Of a stretch of DNA of 64,000 bases, positions 17,084-24,649 are shown piece after piece. Source of the stretch: Oribacterium sp. P6A1 (GTDB lineage: Bacteria; Bacillota; Clostridia; Lachnospirales; Lachnospiraceae). The notes under the pieces were generated by a model. The model did not search any database, was not told the origin of the DNA, and saw only the letters and a program-made list of their open reading frames with translations. Location: positions 62,001-126,000 of the forward strand of contig NZ_JNKO01000007.1 in NCBI RefSeq assembly GCF_000702885.1, in the 5' to 3' direction. Both the position numbers and the translations under genes were made by a program. Each line of letters begins with the position of its first letter. Within the stretch, counting starts at the first letter, position 1.

Positions 17084-18513
17084 ATTTCACCAAAATAGTA
17101 AAAGCCTTTGCTCTCAGTGAGTTTTACCATCTGCATGGTTCCGATGAGGCTCTTATCCCCCGGGAAATGAACCAGGACGCTGTTTGACAGTCTTCCTGTG
17201 ACATAGCCCTCCTGGTTCCTGTTCACATCTTCAACGAGGACCTCCATCACCTTTCCGAGATCCCTGTTCTCATTCTCCGCGGAGCTTTCCTGTACCACCT
17301 TAAGAAGTCTGTCAAAACGTTCCTTTACTATATCCTCAGGTACCTGCTCGAACTTTGCGGCAGGTGTTCCGGTACGCTTGCTGTAGATAAAGGTATATGC
17401 AGCGTCGTATCTGCACTCCTTAACAACATCGATGGTATCCTGGAAATCCTCCTCTGTCTCTCCCGGGAAGCCTACGATGATATCCGTTGTGAGCGTTGCA
17501 TCAGGAATAGCTTTTCTTATCTTACGAACAAGCTCAAGATAGCTTTCCTTTGTGTAATGACGGTTCATGCGCTTTAAAATGGCACTTGAACCTGACTGCA
17601 GAGGCAGGTGCACATGTCTCTCGATATTCGGATGGGTTCTCATAACTTCAATAAGCTCATCAGAGAAATCCTTTGGATTTGATGTCATGTAACGAAGTCT
17701 CTTAAGTCCCGGAAGCTCGGCTACAGCCTTTAAAAGCTCAGGGAAGGTGGTGGAACCCGGAATATCGTTTCCGTAGGAGTTAACATTCTGACCGAGAAGC
17801 ATGATCTCTAAACAGCCGTCTTCGATAAGCTTCTCACATTCTCTGAGTATATCTGTCGCATTACGGGATTTCTCTCTTCCGCGGACATACGGCACGATGC
17901 AGTAGGTGCAGAAGTTATTGCAGCCGTAGCTGATATTAACAGATCCCTTGAATTTGAACTTTCTATCCGAAGGAAGATCCTCAACGATGAGCTTTGTATC
18001 ATCGATGACCTCAACTGTACGCTTGCCGGTAACGAGAGACTTGTACAGAAGCTCAGCCAGCTTATAGACATTGTGAGTTCCGAAAACCAGCTTTACATAA
18101 GGATAATGCTTACATATTCCTTCAACCTCATCCTTCTCCTGCATCATGCAGCCGGTGATGCCGATGATCATGCCATCTCTCTTCTCATACTGGTGCTTGA
18201 GTCTTCCCAATCTGCCGTAAAGCTTCTGGTTGGCATTCTCTCTGACAGTACAGGTAGTGAAAAGAACGATGTCCGCATCCCAGTCATCCTCTGTGACAGT
18301 GTAGCCGCATTTCTCGAGGATACCCAGAAGCTTTTCGCCATCCTTGGCTGACATCTGGCATCCCATGACCTCTACCATGCAATGAGCCTTGTAGCCTTCA
18401 AGCTTTCGTATCTCCACAAGCTCACGCACTCTGTCCATAAAATAATACTGTCTTGCCGGCTCATCAAGTGGTGCCTGCTCAATTATTTCCTTGTAATCGA
18501 TGATGTAATCCAT
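17077..18513 (-). CDS. miaB: tRNA-2-methylthio-N6-dimethylallyladenosine synthase
   Basis: A radical-SAM methylthiotransferase that adds the 2-methylthio group to i6A37 of tRNA. An N-terminal methylthiotransferase domain with its conserved cysteines (CQMS, TTCTVRENA, GCMMQ) is followed by the radical-SAM motif GCNNFCTYCIVPY (CxxxCxxC) and a C-terminal TRAM-like segment. Its 478 residues fit the MiaB length. Substrate is supplied by MiaA, encoded downstream. GAGG lies 7 bases before the ATG. Confidence 0.97.
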   Translation of the reverse strand: MDYIIDYKEIIEQAPLDEPARQYYFMDRVRELVEIRKLEGYKAHCMVEVMGCQMSAKDGEKLLGILEKCGYTVTEDDWDADIVLFTTCTVRENANQKLYGRLGRLKHQYEKRDGMIIGITGCMMQEKDEVEGICKHYPYVKLVFGTHNVYKLAELLYKSLVTGKRTVEVIDDTKLIVEDLPSDRKFKFKGSVNISYGCNNFCTYCIVPYVRGREKSRNATDILRECEKLIEDGCLEIMLLGQNVNSYGNDIPGSTTFPELLKAVAELPGLKRLRYMTSNPKDFSDELIEVMRTHPNIERHVHLPLQSGSSAILKRMNRHYTKESYLELVRKIRKAIPDATLTTDIIVGFPGETEEDFQDTIDVVKECRYDAAYTFIYSKRTGTPAAKFEQVPEDIVKERFDRLLKVVQESSAENENRDLGKVMEVLVEDVNRNQEGYVTGRLSNSVLVHFPGDKSLIGTMQMVKLTESKGFYYFGEIA

Positions 18514-18528
18514 AAAACCTCATTGTTA

Positions 18529-18558
18529 ATCCCAGGGGACAGAAAAATCCCCTGGGAT
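18529..18558 (-). other. Strong hairpin in the miaB leader
   Basis: Perfect 11-base arms ATCCCAGGGGA and TCCCCTGGGAT around an 8-base loop, ending 15 bases before the miaB start. No T-run follows, so it is better read as an RNA leader structure or processing site than a terminator for proA. Confidence 0.5.
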
Positions 18559-18664
18559 GATGTAATGTATACTAACTAAATTGTTTCAATTTTCGTCCGG
18601 AATCCACAATCATGATATGAACCTCCTGACATCTTTAAAGCCTGAAACAGGCTGTATCCGAACC

Positions 18665-19945
18665 TTATCTCACCTGTCCGTTTCCGTAGATACGATACTT
18701 GTAGGTGGTAAGTTCCCTGAGACCCATGGGTCCTCTTGCGTGGAGCTTTGATGTGGATATGCCTATCTCCGCTCCGAATCCGAAGCAGCCTCCGTCGGTA
18801 AAACGGGTGGATGCGTTCCAGTAAACACAGGCGCTGTCTATCTCATTCAGGAACTTCCCGGCAGCAGCCGGATCCTCGGAAATGATAGCCTCACTGTGAT
18901 GTGTACTGTTGTTGTTTATATGGTATATCGCTTCACTGACTCCTGAAACCGTCTTCACGGAAATCTTGTAATCAAGATACTCTGTGGAGAAATCCTCTTC
19001 TGAAGCCTTCTCCACAAGCTCCATACGTATCTTTCCGTCTTTTGAGGCTTCTTCCAATGTCTCGTAAGCTTCTTCATCGGCATAGACCGTGACGCTCTTC
19101 TCCTGAAGCTTTTCAACAACAGGAACAAGCTTCGGAAGTGCTTCCCTGTCCACTACCAGAGATTCACAGGCATTACATACGCCGATTCTCTGGGTCTTGG
19201 CATTATACACTATAGGAACGGCTTTTTCTACCTCTCCGCTCTTTTCTATATAAATATGACAATTGCCGGCACCGGTCTCTATGACAGGTACGGAAGCATT
19301 GTCCACAACAGCCTTTATGAGCCTTTTTGAGCCCCGGGGAATGATGACATCCACATAATCATTCAACTGCATGAAGCGGTTGGTGGTCTCATGATCCGTC
19401 GCCTCTATAAGAATGAGGCTGTCAGGGTCAACGCCTGAGGCCTCAAGAGCCCTTCGGATAACTGCGACTATGGCCTTGTTTGAATTGATGGCATCCGAGC
19501 CTCCCTTAAGGATCACCGCATTGGAGGTCTTGAAGCAGAGGGACCAGGCATCGCTTGTGACATTGGGCCTTGCCTCGTAAATGATGCCCACGACTCCGAT
19601 GGGAACCGCGGTCTTCACGAGCCTGAGGCCGTTAGGTCTCTCGATGGTCTCAAGGGTCGCTCCCACAGGATCCGGGAGCCCGGTAATGTCTCTCACCGCC
19701 GAAGCCATGTCATGAAGTCTCGCTTCCGTAAGCCGGAGACGGTCCTTCAGGCCTTCGCTCATGCCGTTTTTCTCAGCATTTTCAAGGTCTTTTTGGTTTG
19801 CACTCAGAATTTCCGAAACATTTACTGCATCTTCCAAAGCATCCGCAGCTTTAAGGAGCACCCGGTTCTTATCTTCGGAGCTGAGCCCTATGAGCTTTGC
19901 GGAAGCCAGCTTTGCATTCTTTCCTATAGTAATGAGATCCGTCAT
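18665..19945 (-). CDS. proA: Gamma-glutamyl phosphate reductase
   Basis: Reduces gamma-glutamyl phosphate to glutamate semialdehyde with NADPH, the second step of proline synthesis. The aldehyde-dehydrogenase-type fold shows the catalytic cysteine in RIGVCNACESLVVD, the GVVGIIYEARPNVT cofactor strand and the C-terminal ARGPMGLRELTTYKYRIYG signature. Full length at 426 residues. GGGAGG lies 7 bases upstream of the ATG. It forms a unit with the DUF896 gene (20-base gap) and proB. Confidence 0.97.
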   Translation of the reverse strand: MTDLITIGKNAKLASAKLIGLSSEDKNRVLLKAADALEDAVNVSEILSANQKDLENAEKNGMSEGLKDRLRLTEARLHDMASAVRDITGLPDPVGATLETIERPNGLRLVKTAVPIGVVGIIYEARPNVTSDAWSLCFKTSNAVILKGGSDAINSNKAIVAVIRRALEASGVDPDSLILIEATDHETTNRFMQLNDYVDVIIPRGSKRLIKAVVDNASVPVIETGAGNCHIYIEKSGEVEKAVPIVYNAKTQRIGVCNACESLVVDREALPKLVPVVEKLQEKSVTVYADEEAYETLEEASKDGKIRMELVEKASEEDFSTEYLDYKISVKTVSGVSEAIYHINNNSTHHSEAIISEDPAAAGKFLNEIDSACVYWNASTRFTDGGCFGFGAEIGISTSKLHARGPMGLRELTTYKYRIYGNGQVR

Positions 19946-19965
19946 ACAAACCTCCCTGATTCTTC

Positions 19966-20262
19966 TTATTTTTCAGCAATCTCTATAACGTGGTTCTCCT
20001 CGGAAGCTATCTCCTTGTCTGTTGCTTCCATGGCTTTCTTTACCTTCTTCTTTGCATCAGCCTGGTCACCGTCGGAAGCCCCGTCTTCTTTTGAGGCGTT
20101 CTTTATATCCTTAAGATATACTCCCAGGTTTGCCTTTACCGAATCGATATAGGCTCTTCTTAACTTTGCCTGCTCGTTCTTTTCTTCAGCGGTAAGTCCG
20201 CCGCCTTCCTTGGATTTATGATAAAGCTCGTTGATTCTTGCTATTTCTTTCTCTGTGATCAT
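19966..20262 (-). CDS. DUF896 (YnzC-like) family protein
   Basis: A 98-residue protein whose first ~60 residues match the small three-helix DUF896 fold: IARINELYHKSKEGGLT-type motif, then EKNEQAKLRRAYIDSVKANL. The C-terminal ~40 residues are a charged, low-complexity extension absent from the ~75-residue B. subtilis relatives. No enzymatic role is known; in B. subtilis a relative is SOS-associated. Being sandwiched between proB and proA is notable and suggests expression together with proline synthesis. Confidence 0.85.
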   Translation of the reverse strand: MITEKEIARINELYHKSKEGGGLTAEEKNEQAKLRRAYIDSVKANLGVYLKDIKNASKEDGASDGDQADAKKKVKKAMEATDKEIASEENHVIEIAEK

Positions 20263-20332
20263 GTTATTTCCTTACTGTTAATTCTTTTTTATTATGATGT
20301 GGATTTCGACCTGATGACATGCGCTACTGTCA

Positions 20333-21199
20333 TCATTCGTTCTGTCCGATGTATTCCATCAGATCAAAATTCTTATTTTTATGTGCAGCGAACAATGTTC
20401 CTACATTTTTTCCATCAATAATGTCAGTTATGATATCAGCTCCGGTGAACTTGGCGATGACCATGTCTGCTCCGGAATCTGTAGCGATACGGGCTGCCGC
20501 AAGCTTCGCGGACATGCCTCCGGTTCCCACATTGGAACCGCTCTTTGACTTGCCCATCTCCAGGATCTTTTCGTTTATCTCCGGAATGAAGGGAATGAAC
20601 TCCGCATCCGGATTCTGATGAGGATCATCGGTGAAAAGACCGTCAATATCCGAAAGAAGTATAACGAGATCGGCATTGACAACAGCACCGACTATGGCTG
20701 CCAGCTGATCGTTGTCTCCGAAGGTCTCCACCTGATTGATCTCGGAAGTGGAAATGGTGTCATTTTCATTGACTACAGGCACTGTTCCCAAATTCAGGAG
20801 CTCTTCTATAGTGTTCTTTGTGTTCCTGCAGGATTCCGGAATCAGCATGACATTTCTTGTGAGAAGGACCTGCGCAGAGATGACACCGTATTCGGAAAAG
20901 AGCTTCTGATAAGTCATCATGAGCCTTGCCTGCCCTATAGCGGCAAATGCCTGCTTCTCCTCCATGCTGCGGGGTCTTCTGTGTATACCAAGAGTCTGCC
21001 TTCCTGTTGCTATAGCTCCGGATGTAACAAGGATGACATCCTTGCCCTCTCCGTTAAGATCTGCAATGACTCTTACAAGCTTCTCTATCTTTGAAAGATA
21101 AAGTCCGCCGGTCTTAGTGTGGGTAATGCTGGCAGAACCCACCTTTATGACGATACGTTTCTTATCTTTAAGAGCTGAGCGCATTTCTTCGTTAGTCAT
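20333..21199 (-). CDS. proB: Glutamate 5-kinase (without PUA domain)
   Basis: Phosphorylates glutamate to gamma-glutamyl phosphate. The amino-acid-kinase fold is complete: IVIKVGSASIT at the N-terminus, VTSGAIATG, NENDTIS, FGDNDQLAA, and LLSDIDGLFT, with GTGGMSAKLAAA near the end. At 288 residues it ends before the PUA domain found in the ~370-residue E. coli enzyme. I chose ATG 21199 because GGAGG is 5 bases upstream; an in-frame ATG at 21211 lies within that site region. It heads the proB-DUF896-proA unit. Confidence 0.96.
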   Translation of the reverse strand: MTNEEMRSALKDKKRIVIKVGSASITHTKTGGLYLSKIEKLVRVIADLNGEGKDVILVTSGAIATGRQTLGIHRRPRSMEEKQAFAAIGQARLMMTYQKLFSEYGVISAQVLLTRNVMLIPESCRNTKNTIEELLNLGTVPVVNENDTISTSEINQVETFGDNDQLAAIVGAVVNADLVILLSDIDGLFTDDPHQNPDAEFIPFIPEINEKILEMGKSKSGSNVGTGGMSAKLAAARIATDSGADMVIAKFTGADIITDIIDGKNVGTLFAAHKNKNFDLMEYIGQNE

Positions 21200-21234
21200 A
21201 TAGGCCTCCATTCGCGTGGCATATTGTCGTGTCT

Positions 21235-21299
21235 GTCATATATCTGTTCGTTTTTTCGTGCAAGCACGCAAAACGAACAGCTGCATGACACAGACTTAT
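21235..21299. repeat. 65-bp direct repeat, copy 1
   Basis: Identical over 65 bases to the copy at 21391-21455. Each copy contains a long hairpin: CTGTTCGTTTT and AAAACGAACAG arms with an inner CGTGC/GCACG stem. The hairpin has A/T-rich arms on both strands and could act as a bidirectional transcription barrier upstream of proB. Confidence 0.85.
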
Positions 21300-21302
21300 T
21301 AG

Positions 21303-21388
21303 TCTTACGCATTGCTCCGCTACCGCTCCCGCAATGCTACAGGAATCTCGAATCCGCGCCGCAGCGCTGCTTCTCGATTCCTGTTGTC
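21303..21388. repeat. Hairpin-rich segment between the two 65-bp repeats
   Basis: Contains GCATTG/CAATGC arms and AGGAATC/GATTCCT arms around a GCGCC-GCAGCGC core. The core (minus strand GAATCG..AGCGCT..GCGCGGA..ATTCGA) resembles a segment near 33385-33430, so it looks like a copy of a dispersed intergenic element. Confidence 0.5.
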
Positions 21389-21390
21389 GT

Positions 21391-21455
21391 GTCATATATC
21401 TGTTCGTTTTTTCGTGCAAGCACGCAAAACGAACAGCTGCATGACACAGACTTAT
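21391..21455. repeat. 65-bp direct repeat, copy 2
   Basis: Second perfect copy of the repeat at 21235-21299, ending 9 bases before the stop of the flavoprotein gene. With only two copies and a hairpin-rich spacer this is not CRISPR-like. Confidence 0.85.
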
Positions 21456-21463
21456 GCAGAATT

Positions 21464-23104
21464 CTACAATGAATTATAGTGTTTTACAAGCGCCTCTGCG
21501 GTTTTCATACCGTCCATAGCGGCACTCATGATTCCTCCCGCATAGCCTGCGCCCTCGCCGCAAGGGTAGATTCCGGAGATATTGGACTCAAATTCCTCAT
21601 TTCTCGGGATCCTTACAGGGCTTGAGGTTCTGGCCTCTATTCCCGAAAGGACGGTGTCCTCCCTTGAGAAACCGCGGAGCTTATATTCAAAGCTCTCCAT
21701 TCCTTCTACAAATGTCTCGTTAAAGTCGTTAAGGGAAGCGTATTTTGAGCCTTCCTCAAAACGGAAGATGTCGTTGAGCTTTGCAAAACCGTACTGTCCC
21801 TTTATCTCAGGCTTCACTTCACCGAGACTCTCCTCTGTGCTTTCCCTGTTCTTCTTGAAATCCCCGTAGGTCTGAACCGGAACCTTGCCGTCTTTAAGCT
21901 CGAAGGCTCTCTTTTCAAGCTCTCTCTGAAGTCTGATTCCTCCGAGAGGATCGTGTTCCCCGTCATAGTCACTCTTGCGGACCGACACTATGATGGCAGC
22001 ATTGGCATTCTTACCGTCTCTTGCGTGATAGCTCATACCGTTAACGCAGAGCTTCCCCTCCTCTGAAGAACTGTTCACAACATATCCTCCGGGGCACATG
22101 CAGAAGCTGTAAACCCCTCTGCCGTTTCCTGCCGTGTGTGTCACCTTATAGGCTCCCTGTCCGAGGGCTTTCAATGTCTCTTCATCGACTTCTCCGTAGA
22201 GATCCTCGTTTATCATGGCCTGGCTGTGCTGAACGCGGAAGCCCATGGCGAAATCCTTGGCCTGCATCTCAAGTCCCGCATTATAAAGCTCCTCATAGGT
22301 ATCTCTCGCAGAATGGCCTATGGCAAGGATGATATTTCTGTCCTTATCTCTTTCCTTATCATAAGTGAACTTTGTGTTGAATCTTATCTCGCCGCCCAGG
22401 GCCTCGATCTCCCGGCGGATGTTCTTTACGATGTCCACCAGGCAGTCAGTTCCAACATGGGGCTTTGCATCTATAATTATGGAAGAATCTGCTCCGTAAC
22501 CCACAAAAAGATTCAGAACGAAGCTGCTCCTGCCTTCCTTATCCTTAACGAGGGTGTTGATCTTTCCGTCGGAAAATGTACCTGCACCTCCCTCACCGAA
22601 CTGAGGGTTGGACTCTGTGTGAAGCTTCCCCTGCTCCCAGAGGTCCTCAACGTCTCTGATTCTCTGATCCACATCGGCACCACGCTCAAATACTATAGGA
22701 TGCATTCCGGCTCTCGCCAGAAGCAGAGCTGCGAACATACCCGCAGGGCCAAATCCGACCACCACCGGTCTGTTTTTTTCCTCTTTAAAGAATTCGCGCC
22801 TTTCAACACCCACTATAACATCATTGAGCTTCGGCTCCCTGTACTCCGGGATACTGTCGAGGCTTACATCTCTGTTCTTAAGCTTCTGAACCAGCTTTTC
22901 CTCCTGCTTTTCAGAAAATTTTGTCTCGATCATGACGGTATAGCTGAAATATATTTCCGGCTTTTTTCTGGCGTCGATGGAGCGCCTTACCACCGTAAGA
23001 GTCGCGATATCCTTCGCCTCTATCCTAAGAACCTTTGCCGCGGCAAGCTTCAGCTTCACCACTGAGTCCGTAACTTTTAGCTTTAACTGATTTATCCTGA
23101 TCAT
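21464..23104 (-). CDS. FAD-dependent oxidoreductase, COG2509-type
   Basis: A 546-residue flavoprotein. The N-terminal ~100 residues form a basic alpha/beta domain (IRINQLKLKVTDS, VRRSIDARKKPEIYFSYTV), then a dinucleotide-binding motif GFGPAGMFAALLLARAG begins the FAD domain. GEGGAGTFSDGKINT, FCMCPGGYVV, and the C-terminal YPCGEGAGYAGGIMSAAMDG are hallmarks of this uncharacterised dehydrogenase family. The substrate is unknown. AGGTGA lies 6 bases before the ATG. It stands alone between the GGDEF gene and the proB repeats. Confidence 0.9.
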   Translation of the reverse strand: MIRINQLKLKVTDSVVKLKLAAAKVLRIEAKDIATLTVVRRSIDARKKPEIYFSYTVMIETKFSEKQEEKLVQKLKNRDVSLDSIPEYREPKLNDVIVGVERREFFKEEKNRPVVVGFGPAGMFAALLLARAGMHPIVFERGADVDQRIRDVEDLWEQGKLHTESNPQFGEGGAGTFSDGKINTLVKDKEGRSSFVLNLFVGYGADSSIIIDAKPHVGTDCLVDIVKNIRREIEALGGEIRFNTKFTYDKERDKDRNIILAIGHSARDTYEELYNAGLEMQAKDFAMGFRVQHSQAMINEDLYGEVDEETLKALGQGAYKVTHTAGNGRGVYSFCMCPGGYVVNSSSEEGKLCVNGMSYHARDGKNANAAIIVSVRKSDYDGEHDPLGGIRLQRELEKRAFELKDGKVPVQTYGDFKKNRESTEESLGEVKPEIKGQYGFAKLNDIFRFEEGSKYASLNDFNETFVEGMESFEYKLRGFSREDTVLSGIEARTSSPVRIPRNEEFESNISGIYPCGEGAGYAGGIMSAAMDGMKTAEALVKHYNSL

Positions 23105-23182
23105 TTTTTCACCTGTATTATTTTTCTTTTTCCAAGCAGTTCTTTCAAATCAGATTCAAAAACATACTTTTTATCATTGCCT

Positions 23183-23211
23183 ATACTAGCATAAATACCA
23201 TACTCGCACAA
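23183..23211 (-). promoter_or_regulatory. Possible promoter of the flavoprotein gene
   Basis: Minus strand: TTGTGC, 17-base spacer, TAGTAT, about 80 bases before the start codon. The -10 is good, the -35 weak, so this is tentative. Confidence 0.4.
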
Positions 23212-23245
23212 ATAATCTGTGCCGCATCAAGACATTCACACAACA

Positions 23246-23293
23246 AAAAAGCCATCGCTCTAACGGACTTAAAATCCTTAAAGCGATGGCTTT
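23246..23293 (-). terminator. Intrinsic terminator of the GGDEF gene
   Basis: AAAAGCCATCGCT arms enclose about 20 bases and are followed by a TTTTTT run on the minus strand. One arm is formed by the last codons of the GGDEF gene, so coding and termination overlap. Confidence 0.85.
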
Positions 23294-24498
23294 TCTTTAG
23301 CTTTCAGAAACCTTTTTCGGTCATACATTCTCGCATCTGCTCTTTCAAATACCTTGCGGAAGCTGTTATCTTCTCCGGGCCGGAATGCAGAAAGACCGCT
23401 GGCAACAACCGGAGATCCATTACACTGGTTTTCCTCTGCCTGCCTTTCAAATTCTGCCAGAAGCGACTTTCTGTTCTGATAATCTTCACCCTCCACCAAG
23501 ACAACAAATTCATCCCCGCCAATCCTGAAAACCGGACTGTGCTTAAACATTTCGCAGATCAGGTGACATGCCTCCTTTAGAAGACGGTCTCCTGCCTCAT
23601 GTCCATGGGTATCATTCATACGTTTCAGACCATTTACATCAAACACAACCACACCGAACTCCTGCAAATCTCCACTTGCAATACCCTCATTTATCTGCTG
23701 CTCTGCCTCAACATATGCATTATAGCTTTTTACACCGGTGAGCGAATCCCTGAATGCAAGCTGCCTTGCTGACCCGAGTTCCTTCTTTTGTTTTTCTTCC
23801 CTCCGAAGTATTTCTTCCAGTTCAAGCAAACGGTCCTCTTTCATATCCTCAAGAACAAAGGTATGAAGGATGCAGGTTCCCAGCAGCCATCCGGTGGTAT
23901 ATAGCGGAAGCAGCGGGTTAGTCACCTGAATACCCAACAGTATCGCAATTGCAAAACCAAATAATCCTATAGCCCGATGATGGCGTTTTTCACTTTTATC
24001 CATGCCTTTGGATATAAATAACACATAACCGGCAGAAAGCACAAACATGATGACTTGTGTTATCAGAATATAGTATCTCAGTTTACCTGAATGAAATACT
24101 CCGTCTTCATCAAACCAAAACATAACAGGCCAAAAGAAGTTCAGCGCCAGAACAACAGCTATAAACGCAAGAAAAAACCAGCCAATATAGTGTAATGCTT
24201 TGTTCAGGCCGGACCATTCCTCAAGATAGTTGACCACATATCGAGTCCACAAAAACACAGTGCCGGCCATTAAAGCAAAGTAAACCACGCTATCCGCAAA
24301 TACCGCAGCGATCATATGTGCCTCATAGAGAATTCCCCAAAAAATGTCTGAAACATAAAATGCTGCCACGCTCAATACGAGCAGGCGATAGGTTTTTCCT
24401 GCAGGCGATGTATTTCTGTAATGCTGATTTCTTATTACGTCATTGTTTATGATGCAATGGACCAACAACGCCACTATTGCTGTGCTTGAATAAGTCAT
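23278..24498 (-). CDS. Membrane-bound diguanylate cyclase (GGDEF)
   Basis: About six or seven hydrophobic segments fill residues 1-215. A short coiled-coil linker (LELEEILRREEKQKKELGSARQ) leads to a GGDEF domain of about 160 residues. DSLTGVKSYNAY starts the domain, FDVNGLKRMNDTHGHEAGDRLL is the metal and base pocket, and RIGGDEFVVLVEG is an intact active site, so c-di-GMP synthesis is expected. The product-inhibition RxxD site is absent: the equivalent positions read FKHS. The membrane module does not match a sensor domain I can name. It is a single-gene unit with its own terminator; no EAL or PilZ gene is in the window. Confidence 0.92.
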   Translation of the reverse strand: MTYSSTAIVALLVHCIINNDVIRNQHYRNTSPAGKTYRLLVLSVAAFYVSDIFWGILYEAHMIAAVFADSVVYFALMAGTVFLWTRYVVNYLEEWSGLNKALHYIGWFFLAFIAVVLALNFFWPVMFWFDEDGVFHSGKLRYYILITQVIMFVLSAGYVLFISKGMDKSEKRHHRAIGLFGFAIAILLGIQVTNPLLPLYTTGWLLGTCILHTFVLEDMKEDRLLELEEILRREEKQKKELGSARQLAFRDSLTGVKSYNAYVEAEQQINEGIASGDLQEFGVVVFDVNGLKRMNDTHGHEAGDRLLKEACHLICEMFKHSPVFRIGGDEFVVLVEGEDYQNRKSLLAEFERQAEENQCNGSPVVASGLSAFRPGEDNSFRKVFERADARMYDRKRFLKAKEKPSL

Positions 24499-24584
24499 AT
24501 TGGCTTTTCATCTCCCTATACTGATCTCCTTAGCAGATGTCCGACTATAAAAGATGTCGACATTTTCAGAAATATTTATAAATC

Positions 24585-24621
24585 TAAAATCGGCAGTCCT
24601 TAGTAAACAGGTCCTGCCGAT
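24585..24621 (-). terminator. Intrinsic terminator after the BaiN-like flavoprotein
   Basis: ATCGGCAG/CTGCCGAT stem extended by AGG/CCT pairs, followed on the minus strand by TTTTAGATTT. It closes the alaS-to-flavoprotein cluster. Confidence 0.8.
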
Positions 24622-24649
24622 CATCTTTATCAATGCTTTTTGAGTCAGT

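Noticed and set aside
21192-21419. A 75-codon open frame across the proB-upstream repeats
   Set aside because: It translates the direct repeat twice (HEKTNRYMT) and overlaps the proB start; no ribosome-binding site.
21235-21455. Possible CRISPR array
   Set aside because: Only two repeats, each 65 bp, with a palindromic spacer and no cas genes.
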